Source of the DNA: Nonomuraea endophytica | GTDB lineage: Bacteria; Actinomycetota; Actinomycetes; Streptosporangiales; Streptosporangiaceae | DNA: 64,000 nt | Reading direction: 5' to 3' | NCBI RefSeq assembly: GCF_014203235.1 | Contig: NZ_JACHIN010000010.1 | Location: forward strand, 350,416-414,415 | Shown: positions 8,493 through 16,791 of the stretch, in pieces | Layout: every line of letters begins with the position of its first letter | How positions within the stretch are numbered: the stretch's first letter is position 1 | Made by a program: the position numbers and the translations under genes | The notes under the pieces: generated by a model | The model's input: only the letters and a program-made list of their open reading frames with translations | The model's database searches: none | What the model was told of the DNA's origin: nothing

Positions 8493-9875
8493 GTGCTGAA
8501 GATCAGCGATCTTACGGATGTGGTGTTTGCAGGCCTATCTGCCCTGGTCATCGAGGGTGTGAAGGACGAGAACAATCTCATTCGGGTCATGACCCGTACT
8601 CGAGATAAGCCGGTGCCGTGCCCGGTGTGCGGGACGCTGACCGGCCGGGTGCACGGCTACTACAGCCGGACCGTGGCCGACGTCCCGGTCGACGGTCGGC
8701 GGGTGGTGGTTTCGGTACGAGGACGGTGTCTGCTCTGCCCAGCAGGGGAATGTGCTCGGCAGACGTTTCGTGAACAGGTTCCCGGGCTGCTGGAGCGCTA
8801 CCATCGTCGCACCAGCAGGCTCACCGGCCAGCTGGGCGCCGTGGTCACCGAGCTGGCCGGGCGGGCGGGCGGGCGGGCGGGCGCTCGGCTTTCGGCGGTC
8901 CTGGCGTCACGGTCTCCAGATCCAGGGCATTGCGGCTGCTCATGCGGCTGCCACTGCCATCGCTGCGGACCCCGCGTGTGCTGGGTGTCGATGACTTCGC
9001 GCTCAAGCGCCGCCACCGTTATGCCACCGTCCTGACCGACGCCGAGACCGGCGAGCGCATCGACGTCCTGCCCAGCCGCGGTGCCGACGCCTTGGAGGCC
9101 TGGCTACGTTCCCATCCCGGGGTCGAGATCGTGTGCCGCGATGGGTCGGGCGCCTATGGTGAGGCAAGTCGGGCGCCTATGGTGACCTGTTGGACAAGGG
9201 CGTCGGCCTGCTGGAGTGCGCCCGCCGGCTGAACCTGTCCCTCAACACCGTCAAGCGCTACGCCCGCACCCGCGACCCGACGCCTTACGGCGCGCTCCGC
9301 GCTACCGGCCCACGCTCGTCGATCCTTACCGCGATCACCTGCGAGCACGGCGCGCCACTGACCCCGCCATGGCAGTCCAGCAGCTCTTCCGCGAGATCAA
9401 GGAACTCGGCTCCACCGGCAGCCAAAACCTGCTCTACCGCTACATCACCCAAGGCCGAGCCGAAGGAGATCGACCCGTCACCACCCCGCGGCACCTGGCC
9501 CGGCTCCTGCTCACCCACCCCGACCGGCGACGCGACAGCGACACCCAACTACTGCAGGAACTCACCGCCGCCTGTCCCGAACCGACCACACTCACCCGCC
9601 TGGTCCGCGACTTCGCCGCACTCCTCACCCCGGCCGACGGCAATGACGCCAAGCTCACCGTCTGGATCACCACCCTCCGCGCCGCTGACCTGCCCTATCT
9701 GCATGGCTTCGACAACGGCCTCGCGCTCGACCGCGACGCCGTGAGCGCCGCTCTCACCCTGCCGCACCACAACGGCCGGACCGAAGGCGTCAACACCCGC
9801 ACGAAGAGGATCATGCGCGAGATGCACGGCCGCGCCGGCTTCGACCTTCTGCGCCACCGCATCTTGCTGCATTAA
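8493..9875 (+). pseudogene. ISL3-family transposase, frameshifted and internally deleted
   Basis: The N-terminal part from TTG/GTG-type start 8493 carries the ISL3 zinc-binding pattern CPVCGTLTGRVHGYY and later CLLC...C. A GGGC-repeat tract at about 8863-8885 lies at the first frame break. The catalytic domain resumes as RLLMRLPLPSLRTPRVLGVDDFALKRRHRYATV (shown in parts in the family motif GVDDFALKRRHRYATVL). It is cut at 9145-9185, where an 18-base direct repeat replaces the expected middle. The rest follows in two more frames (LLECARRLNLSLNTVKRYAR, then FREIKELGSTGS and a C-terminus ending LLRHRILLH). At least three lesions make this non-functional. Confidence 0.85.
9145..9185 (+). repeat. 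18-bp direct repeat at a deletion site in the transposase
   Basis: GTCGGGCGCCTATGGTGA occurs at 9145-9162 and again at 9168-9185 with five bases between. The protein jumps here from the GSGAYGEA motif to a helix that normally lies well downstream, so the repeat marks a rearrangement breakpoint. Confidence 0.7.
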
Positions 9876-9913
9876 AGATCACTCAACGCCACCACCGATT
9901 ACGGGCCAGAGCC
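9876..9913 (-). repeat. right terminal inverted repeat of the ISL3-family element
   Basis: Reverse complement of the left end with three differences in 38 bases. It starts one base after the TAA of the transposase frame, so gene and element end together. Confidence 0.85.
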
Positions 9914-10212
9914 GGTGTTTTTTGTTGTTCTTACGGTCCCTGTCGGACCCCAGTGGCTTCAGCGTGAATGAACGTCTTCACGACGGAACCCACTGGGCTT
10001 CGGCAGCTCATGATCAGGATCGGGTGGAGTTCAGCATGGAGCTCACGAGATGTCTGTGGGACACGACACCGATGACAGTCCGCTGTAGGTACAGGAGCCC
10101 CCACCAGAGTGTTGGGCGTCACGAGATGTCAGTGGGAAACGACATCGGATGACGGTGCGCGCGTCAGGTGATGATGACAGTGGAAGCGTCGCTGTCGGTG
10201 ATTGCGGATCCA
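9914..10212. other. non-coding stretch with a diverged direct repeat
   Basis: No gene is supported here. The only structure is a pair of related 36-38 base blocks at 10043-10078 and 10119-10156. Each contains CACGAGATGTC followed by a GTGGGA-A-ACGACA block and GATGAC. The second copy also holds a 6-bp inverted repeat GATGTC/GACATC. They could be binding sites or ends of a lost element. Confidence 0.4.
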
Positions 10213-10732
10213 CTACCGGACTCGCTGAGTAGGGCTGAGGCCGAGTTCGTTTTCGATCTGGTCGCAGGTGTCGCGGATCCGGTAGTAGTTGCCGCGCAGG
10301 TTCGGGCGTCGGCCGTCTTGGCGGGCGAGGGTGGCCACGAGGTGGATGTGGTCACGGGCGTGCCGGAGCGCGATCCATCGGCAGGCTTCGACGTCGCCGA
10401 GGGGCGCGATGCCGGCGGCGTCCAGGAGGAGCACGGCGACGTGGGCCCATTCGACGTCGGCCAGAGGCCGGTCGGTGCGGGCGGTGAGCGTGGTGCAGTG
10501 CCACACATGCCGGCGCAGCGGGGTACGGCGTGACGTACACCGGCAGGTCGAGGTGGGCGGCCAGCATGTCGAGGGTGGAGACGCCGGTGGCGGGGTCGGG
10601 CTCGAAGGAGTCCCAGGCGGCGATGAGGTGCGGTTTGGTTTGCCGCTCGTAGCGGCTCTTGCCCGGGCCGTACAGGTCGCGCAGCAGCGCGCGGGTGCGG
10701 GAGCCGGGACCGGGGCGCACCATCGCGATCAT
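10213..10732 (-). pseudogene. relaxase/mobilization protein, frameshifted fragment
   Basis: The first frame, from ATG 10732, begins MIAMVRPGPG and continues with the actinobacterial relaxase signatures LLRDLYGPGK and KPHLIAAWD. The second frame, from about 10515, continues with HVWHCTTLTA, EWAHVAVLLLDAAGI and the histidine-bearing ARDHIHLVATLARQDGR motif (the metal-binding HxH of relaxases), ending in a short tail at 10213. One frameshift near 10510 joins them. Real homologues are several hundred residues longer at the C-terminus, so this is also truncated. It would have nicked a plasmid or ICE transfer origin and is evidence of a past conjugative element. Confidence 0.8.
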
Positions 10733-11025
10733 GTCGGGCCGCCTTCCAGCGCGCGTGTCGACGAGGGCGTCGGCGGCGTCTTCGGGGTGCCGGTAGCTTG
10801 GGCCGAGAATCCAGCGAACCTGCCTCTGACCTGCGACTATTCCAGCTCTAGGATGATCGACGATCTCTGCCGCCAGTGTTCGTGCCGGTTCTGGCGCTTA
10901 CATGGCGGCTGGTGGGGGTTGGCGAACCCGTTCTCTGTGGTGAGCAGCTGGAACGGCTGCGGCCGGATGGGGAAACTCCCGATCAGCCGAGGGACGTTGC
11001 CCGGCCCCGTCTGTTGTTGTTCGTG
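10733..11025. other. stretch without a recognisable gene
   Basis: On the minus strand the relaxase frame stays open upstream of its ATG as far as about 10850 (HPEDAADALVD), which could be the true N-terminus or the tail of a lost partner gene. Otherwise I see no gene, repeat or terminator between the relaxase remnant and the esterase. Confidence 0.3.
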
Positions 11026-11997
11026 CTATGTGGAGGCGGGGGGACGGTGCGGGGAGGAGGGCGCCTGCTCGCTTGGCAGATGACGGCGCTGCGCCTTGGT
11101 GAGTTCTGCCAGGGCGAGGGCGGTGTCGGAGAACAGGCCGGGCACGTTGGCGAAGCCGTGCACCATCCGGGGATAGTCGAACAGGTCGACCGGGACTCCG
11201 GCTTGCCGCAGGCGCTCGGCGTACCAGACGCCGTCGTCGTGGAGCGGATCGTGGCCGGCTACGACGATCGCCGCGAGCGGCAGTCCTCTGTGGTCGGTCG
11301 CGTGAAGGGGCGAAACCCCTGGGTCCGTGCGGTTGATGCCGGGGGGCAGGTAGTGGTGGTAGGCGTTGCGGACACCGGCCGCAGTGAGCCAGGGGGCGTT
11401 GGCGTTGACGCGATGCGACGGCGCCGACATGGTGGCGTCTGTGGCGGGATAGAGCAGGGCTTGGTGACGGATCGCCGGGCCGCGACGATCTCGCGCGAGC
11501 AGGGTCACGCCGGCGGCCAGGTTGCCTCCCGCGCTCTCACCGGCCACGGCGATGCGTGCGGCGTCGCCGCCGAGCGCGGCCGCGTTCTCGCTCACCCAGA
11601 CGAGCGCGGCGTAGCAGTCCTCAAGGCCGGCGGGGTAGGGATGTGCGGGTGCCAGGCGATAGTCGACCGACACCACGATCGCCCCAGTCCCTTCCGCGAT
11701 GGTCGAGCAGATGAAGTCCGCCTCTCGCGGGCTGCCCGACACCCAGCCGCCGCCGTGGAAGTGCACCACCATGGCACCGTTCCCGGAGGTGGGTGTGTGG
11801 ATGCGCAGAGTGATCGGGCCGCCTGGCCCGTCGATCACGCGCTGGTGGGTCATGGCTGTCATGCGGCCGCTCTTGGCGCGCGTCTTCTGCTGTTGCTTGG
11901 TCAGCTGCTCGGCCGTGGCCGTGGCCAGCCGGGGCCCGGCCAGCAGCGGGATCTTCCAGATGATGCGGGCGATGAGCGGCGGCTTGGCGCCTGACAT
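11026..11997 (-). CDS. alpha/beta hydrolase fold-3 esterase (HSL family)
   Basis: A 323-residue cytosolic esterase of the hormone-sensitive-lipase family. Motifs are HFHGGGW (oxyanion hole), GESAGGN (nucleophile Ser), GHDPLHDDG (acid) and MVHGF (His). The first 50 residues form a charged helical cap typical of the family. It is the last gene of a minus-strand operon, 15 bases downstream of the fucosidase. A deacylase next to a GH29 fucosidase could remove acetyl groups from the same glycan, but that is inference. It is a different paralogue from the esterase at 2893-3807. Confidence 0.88.
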   Translation of the reverse strand: MSGAKPPLIARIIWKIPLLAGPRLATATAEQLTKQQQKTRAKSGRMTAMTHQRVIDGPGGPITLRIHTPTSGNGAMVVHFHGGGWVSGSPREADFICSTIAEGTGAIVVSVDYRLAPAHPYPAGLEDCYAALVWVSENAAALGGDAARIAVAGESAGGNLAAGVTLLARDRRGPAIRHQALLYPATDATMSAPSHRVNANAPWLTAAGVRNAYHHYLPPGINRTDPGVSPLHATDHRGLPLAAIVVAGHDPLHDDGVWYAERLRQAGVPVDLFDYPRMVHGFANVPGLFSDTALALAELTKAQRRHLPSEQAPSSPHRPPAST

Positions 11998-12012
11998 GCT
12001 GTCTCCCCCTCT

Positions 12013-13362
12013 TTATACGGAACGAAGGTCGAACGTCACCTGGAGCGGGGTGGCGGCAGGGTTGACCGGCATGGTGAGGATGACACCCTTGTCGGCCACC
12101 TGCGCCGATGCTGGCATACCGCCGGTGAAACGGGCCGATCCCGCGTCGATGCGGGCAGGATCTGTCTCGAGTGTCACGGCGGATGCGGTGGTCGAGATGA
12201 AGGCGTGGACCTGCCGGCCGGTTCGCGTCCAACGCACCCAGGGCTCGGCGGCGGGTTTGGCGATGTCGCCGGTGACGGGGGTCGATCCGAACACCGATGG
12301 ACCGTTGACCGCGTTCCACGTGGCGAGCTCGGTGAGGGTTCTGCGTTGCAGGGTGGGTACGGTTCCGTCCTGCGTCAGCCCGACGTTGAGCAGCAGGTTG
12401 CCGCCGCGCGAGACGACGTCGACGAAGTGCCGGATCGCTTCGGGGCCGCTCAGGCAATGGCTCTCGTCCTCCTGCTGGTTGTAGCCGAAGGAGTAGCCGG
12501 TGCCGCGCGTGTTCTCCCACATGCCCGCGCCCTCGATGGCGCGCCCGTGCTGATACTCGCTCGTACGGAAGTCCCAGTGGGTCTCGCCCCACCGGTCGTT
12601 GACGACACCGTCCGGGGCAGCGGCGTAGAAGGCTTCGAACAGGCGCACGAGGCTTTTGGGTCCCTCGGGCTTGCCGGCGTCCGGCCATTCGATGTCGCCC
12701 CAGAGCACGTCCGGCCGGTAGCGGGCGATCAGGGCGGACACATGATCGTAGGCATAGTCGGCGTAGGCCCGGTCGATCGGGCGCGCGGCGAAGGAGGTCT
12801 CGTCGGTGATGGGCGGGCTGTGGCTGAAGTGCCAGTCGAGTCCGCCGGAGTAGTACACGCCGAACCGCATGCCGGCCGCGCGCGCCGCCGTACCGAACTC
12901 ACCGATGAGATCTCGGCGCGGACCGCGATGCACCGTGTTGCGTTCGCCCGTGCCGGGCGCCTCCCACAGGGTGACGCCGTCGTGGTGCTTGGCCGTCGGC
13001 ACGACGTAGCCGGCGCCAGTGGCGGCGATGAGTGCCATGAACTCCCCGGCGTCGAAGTTCTTGGCCGTCCATTGGTCGAGGAAGTCGTCGTAGGGCGCGC
13101 CGCCGTGCACGTCGCGGTGGTGTTCGGCCGCGGGGCTGCCGGGCACGCGGATGGTGTTGTGGTACCACTCGGCGTAGGGGTTGTGCTTGAAGAAGTGCGC
13201 CAGGTCCATCGTGCCGGACGCGCCGATCGGCTCCGCCCACGCGGGCACCGAGAAGGGTCCCCAATGAACGAAGATGCCGAGTTTGGCGTCGCTGAACCAG
13301 CGTGGCGTCTCTCGCTCGAACTTGCGGTACGGCTCCGCTCGCTGCGGGGCGTCTTGGAACAT
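12013..13362 (-). CDS. alpha-L-fucosidase, GH29
   Basis: A 449-residue glycoside hydrolase family 29 enzyme, releasing alpha-linked L-fucose by a retaining mechanism. Family landmarks are FVHWGPFSVPAW near residue 31, AKHHDGVTLW at 124-133 and the nucleophile aspartate D223 in LWGDIEWPD. A C-terminal beta-sandwich supplies the rest of the length. No signal peptide is visible, so it should act in the cytoplasm on imported oligosaccharides. It lies 24 bases downstream of the acyl-CoA synthetase gene and 15 upstream of the esterase, so the three are probably co-transcribed. No sugar transporter is nearby, which is unusual for a fucosidase locus. Confidence 0.9.
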   Translation of the reverse strand: MFQDAPQRAEPYRKFERETPRWFSDAKLGIFVHWGPFSVPAWAEPIGASGTMDLAHFFKHNPYAEWYHNTIRVPGSPAAEHHRDVHGGAPYDDFLDQWTAKNFDAGEFMALIAATGAGYVVPTAKHHDGVTLWEAPGTGERNTVHRGPRRDLIGEFGTAARAAGMRFGVYYSGGLDWHFSHSPPITDETSFAARPIDRAYADYAYDHVSALIARYRPDVLWGDIEWPDAGKPEGPKSLVRLFEAFYAAAPDGVVNDRWGETHWDFRTSEYQHGRAIEGAGMWENTRGTGYSFGYNQQEDESHCLSGPEAIRHFVDVVSRGGNLLLNVGLTQDGTVPTLQRRTLTELATWNAVNGPSVFGSTPVTGDIAKPAAEPWVRWTRTGRQVHAFISTTASAVTLETDPARIDAGSARFTGGMPASAQVADKGVILTMPVNPAATPLQVTFDLRSV

Positions 13363-13386
13363 GGTTTCTCCGTTTTGGGATGGCGG

Positions 13387-15008
13387 CTAGAGGCTTGAAG
13401 CTGAACGTCGCAGCAGGAAACGCTGGATCTTGCCGCTGGGCGTTTGGGCAGTTCCGGCAGGAAGTGGATGGCCCGCGGGTAGGCGTGGGCGGCGAAGCGC
13501 GTCTTGACCGATCGCTGGAGTTCGGCGACGAGTTCTCCGCTGGGCTGGACAGTGGGCCGGAGCACGACGAAGGCGACGAGCACCTCGCCACGTAGGTCGT
13601 CGGGTGCACCGACCACCGCCACCTCGGCGACGGCCTCGTGCCGGGCGAGCACGCTTTCGACGTCGAACGGTCCGATGCGGTAGCCGGCCATCACGATGAC
13701 GTCGTCGTCGCGGGCGGCGAAGAACAGGTGACCGTCCTGGTCCGTGGCCGCGGTGTCGCCGGTGTAGTACCAGCGGCGGTCGCGGCTGAACCGTTGAGCC
13801 GTATGGTCGGGCGCGTCCTGGTAGCCGGAGAACCACATCAGGGGGCTGTTGGCGCAGTTGACCGCGACTCGGCCGATCTCGCCTGGTTCGGCGGGGGTGT
13901 CGTCGTCGAGGCGTAGTGTCTGGACCGTCCATCCGGGAAGGGCGCGTCCCATGGACCCGGGTGGCGATGGGCTGCGCAGGGCCGGATGCCAGGCGTTGGC
14001 GATCACCATGCCGAGCTCGGTCTGTCCGTAGTGGTCCAGGACGGGCACACCCAGAGTCTGTTCGGCCCAGGGGCTGACTTCGGGGGTGAGCGGCTCGCCT
14101 GCGGAGGAGCAGTGTCGCAGCCGCAGGCCGCCCGGGACCGGAGTGTCGGCCTGTCGCAGGGCCCGGTACACGGTCGGCGCCGCCGCGAAGTTGGTGACCG
14201 CGAAGCGCGACAGCACCGACCAGGTCAACTCGGCGGAGAACCCGGCGTGCAGCAGGAGGCTGGTCCGGCCGAGGGCGAGCGGAGCGACGATGGCGTAGTA
14301 CAGGCCGTAGGCCCAGCCGGGATCGGCGGCGTTCCAGAACACGTCCGAAGGCTGATGGTCCAGGCCGTACTCCTGATACATCGCCAGCGCCGCGACGGCG
14401 CGCAGCGGGACGGGCACGCCCTTGGGCGATCCGGTCGTGCCGGAGGTGAACAACTCGATCAGGGGCGCATCGCCTCCGGCGGCGACATCGCGTTCCAGTG
14501 GCGGGTGGCCGGCGACCAACTCGGCGAAGGCCAGATCCTCGCCGACGGCCGGCCCGGTGCTGATGACCTGCCACGGGGGGTTCGCGGGAAGGTCGGGGGA
14601 CGGGTCGAGTTTGGCGCGCTGGTCGGTGTCGGTGATCACCACCTTGGTGGCGTTGCCGGTGATCCGGATCGCGATCGCCGACGGTGCGAACGCGGTGAAC
14701 AAGGGCACGTGGACCGCGCCCAGCCGCCAGATGGCCAGCAGGGCGACGACCAGTTCGGCGGACTTGCCCATCAGCGTGGCGACCCGGTCTCCCCGGCCCA
14801 CGCCCAGCTTCGCCAAGGCGCCGGCCAGGCGGGCCGAGGACTCGCGCAGTTCGCCGAACGTCAGATCCCGGCCGGACAGGTCCGGCTCGACGACGGTGAA
14901 CGCCACGGCGTCGGCCGGGTACCTGTCACACAGCAGCTGCGCCGCGCAGGCCCGCGCCGAGCCGAAGCTCGCGAGCAACTGCTCCATGCGCTGTTTCGGG
15001 CTGGTCAT
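13387..15008 (-). pseudogene. AMP-binding acyl-CoA synthetase with one-base frameshift near the C-terminus
   Basis: An ANL-superfamily adenylate-forming enzyme, probably activating a short or medium carboxylic acid to its CoA thioester. Seen are the P-loop LFTSGTTGSPKG, the A5 region DHYGQTELG, the hinge segment YYTGDTAATDQDG and the C-terminal domain (GAPDDLRGEVLVAFVVL). Near 13440 the frame loses one base in an A-run (LPK|TPSGKIQRF). The essential A10 lysine motif PSGKIQR and the natural end RRSASSL are read only in the next frame, ending at TAG 13387. Start ATG 15008 has GGAGTG upstream and is preferred over 15026. Without correction the protein loses its A10 lysine and runs into the fucosidase region. 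Confidence 0.82.
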
Positions 15009-15136
15009 CGCACTCCTTGAACACACCGTGAATCGACGCGTACGGTTAACCGCATGTTTCCCGGGCCGAGCCGGGGTGGACTACCCCCGGATGAGGGGAG
15101 GCCCCGCGGCGGCGCCCCTCATGCCGAGGAGGCGCC

Positions 15137-16006
15137 GTGATCACCGGCCCGACGTCGCCGGCCGACGACAGCCGGCTGATCGGCCGCGCCCTGGCCGTCC
15201 TGCGCGACAGCACCGGGTTGCCACTCGCCTTTGGCGGCGTGGTCACCGCACGCGGGCAGGTACGGCTCGAAGAGTTCGCCGGCATCACCAACGGCGCGTT
15301 GCGCGGCGTGGTGCTCAACTTCGGCCTCGGTCTCGGCGGCAAGGTGGTCGCCCTGCGGCGCCCGCTGGCGGTCAACGACTACGTCGCCACCGACCGGATC
15401 AGCCACGAGTACGACCGCGTGATCACCGCCGAAGGCCTGCGCGCCATGGTGGCGGCACCGGTCGTGGTGCGCCGCACGGTGCGCGCGGTGATGTACGGAG
15501 CGGTGCACCAGCCCCTGCCGCTCGGCGATCGCGCCGTCCAGGCGGTAGTGAGCGCCGCCCGCGACCTGGAGCAGGAGCTGGCGGTGCGTGACGAGATCGC
15601 CCGCCACCTGGCGTGGCTCGGCGAGCGCAGGACCACGGCGGAACAGGCGCCGGCGCCCATGACGCACCAGTGGGAGAAGGTCCGGCAGGCGTACGCGGAA
15701 CTGCGCGTCCTGGCGCAGCAGATCACCGACCCGGACACGCGTGAGCGGTTCGACGCCGCGTGCGACAAGCTCGCCGCCGCACGCCATTCCGCCGACGGCC
15801 CCATCGCCGGGCCGGCGCTGTCGCCCCGGGAACTGGACGTGCTGGCCTGCGTCGCCGTCGGGCAGAGCAACACCGACGCCGCCGCCGAGCTCGGCCTCAG
15901 CGTGGAGACGGTGAAGAGCTACCTGCGCAGCGCCACCCGCAAGCTCGGATCCCGCTCCCGCCTGGAAGCGGTCGTCGCCGCCCGTCGCCTCGGTCTCCTG
16001 CCGTAG
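15137..16006 (+). CDS. GAF-domain LuxR family transcriptional regulator
   Basis: A 289-residue regulator with an N-terminal GAF-like sensor domain (about residues 15-150, including FGLGLGGKVVALRRPLAVNDY), a helical linker, and a C-terminal LuxR helix-turn-helix (LSPRELDVLACVAVG, NTDAAAELGLSVETVKSYL). GTG at 15137 follows GAGGAGG at suitable spacing. This architecture is commonly found divergent from acyl-CoA synthetase or acyl-CoA dehydrogenase genes in actinomycetes, as here: the synthetase starts 129 bases away on the other strand. It probably controls the 15008-11026 operon in response to an acyl or aromatic ligand (inference). Confidence 0.88.
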   Translation: MITGPTSPADDSRLIGRALAVLRDSTGLPLAFGGVVTARGQVRLEEFAGITNGALRGVVLNFGLGLGGKVVALRRPLAVNDYVATDRISHEYDRVITAEGLRAMVAAPVVVRRTVRAVMYGAVHQPLPLGDRAVQAVVSAARDLEQELAVRDEIARHLAWLGERRTTAEQAPAPMTHQWEKVRQAYAELRVLAQQITDPDTRERFDAACDKLAAARHSADGPIAGPALSPRELDVLACVAVGQSNTDAAAELGLSVETVKSYLRSATRKLGSRSRLEAVVAARRLGLLP

Positions 16007-16024
16007 GAAAACAGGGACAGCTCC

Positions 16025-16719
16025 TTATCCGGCTGCGTGAGGGCCTTGGCCGAGGGCGGATGCGTTGATGTCCCGGCTCCGGAGTACGGCGTGGGGCGCA
16101 CCGTCGTGGGCAACGTTGATCATGGCGAGGCCGAGGTGTTCGGTGGTGGTGACGTGGTGGGGCGCCAATCTTCCCAGCAGGGGATAGAGGGGAGTGGTCA
16201 CCGCGTACAGGACAGGGTATCGGCGGGTTCTGGAGGTGATGCCGTGCGGCGGCTGGACGTATTCGGGGCGGAAGATGTACGTGCGCATCGGCAGCGTGAG
16301 CAGGTGGTTCTCGGTCCTGCCCCTGACCCGGGCCCACATGATCGGCCCTGTTCGGAGCTGTCGGCTCCCTGGCCGGAGACGTGCACGAAGGTGAGGTCCG
16401 GGTTCACCGCGGACAGGGCGCGGGCCACGGTGAGGGCCAGGTCATGGGTGATGCGTGTGTAGGCTTCCTCGGCCATGCCCGCGGAGGAGACGCCGAGGCA
16501 GAAGAAGCAGGCGTCATACCCGGACAGTTCATCGTCGGCGCCGGCCCGGGTCATCAGCTCTGCCAGGTCCCCGTGGACGATCTCCCGTAGCTTCGGATGC
16601 GTGATGCCCGTCGGCGCACGGCCGATCACCAGAACCTCGGTCACCCTGTTGTCGCGCGGGCACTCGCGCAGCACGCCCTGACCGACCATGCCTGTCGCTC
16701 CGAAAACCATCGCCTTCAT
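16025..16719 (-). pseudogene. NAD(P)-binding epimerase-like protein, frameshifted
   Basis: A short atypical SDR / NAD(P)H-binding protein. The first frame begins MKAMVFGATGMVGQGVL (Rossmann GATGMVG), then CFFCLGVSSAGM and FVHVSGQGADSSEQG. There one base is missing near 16340. The next frame carries on with the family sequence MWARVRGRTENHLL and FRPEYVQPPHG to TAG-type stop 16025. The joined length, about 231 residues, is normal for the family. ATG at 16719 has AAAGG seven bases upstream and is preferred over 16725. It stands alone, converging with the GAF-LuxR gene. Either inactivated or a sequencing slip. Confidence 0.8.
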
Positions 16720-16791
16720 CAGCATGCCTTTCGTGGGGCACCTCGCGTGGAGGGAACCCAGACCTCAAAATCTCTATTTGAGGCCGTCGAT

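Larger units (their letters stand above)
8439..9913 (+). mobile_element. ISL3-family insertion sequence, decayed
   Basis: An element of about 1475 bases bounded by near-identical 38-base inverted repeats. It carries one transposase gene on the plus strand with an N-terminal zinc-ribbon and an ISL3-type catalytic domain. The ends look functional, but the transposase is broken in several places and shortened. The flanking octamers (TAGGTAAC and GGTGTTTT) differ, so no target duplication is visible; the element may have recombined since it inserted. Confidence 0.85.

Noticed and set aside
8863..8885. GGGC tandem repeat as a possible regulatory repeat
   Set aside because: It lies within the transposase coding region at a frameshift; slippage in a GC-rich codon run explains it.
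12729..13386. Continuation of the acyl-CoA synthetase frame into the fucosidase gene
   Set aside because: The sequence after the frameshift is serine/proline/threonine-rich out-of-frame reading; the true end is the SGKIQR frame stopping at 13387.
12205..13398. A 397-residue plus-strand open frame
   Set aside because: Lies opposite the alpha-L-fucosidase, whose motifs are unmistakable.
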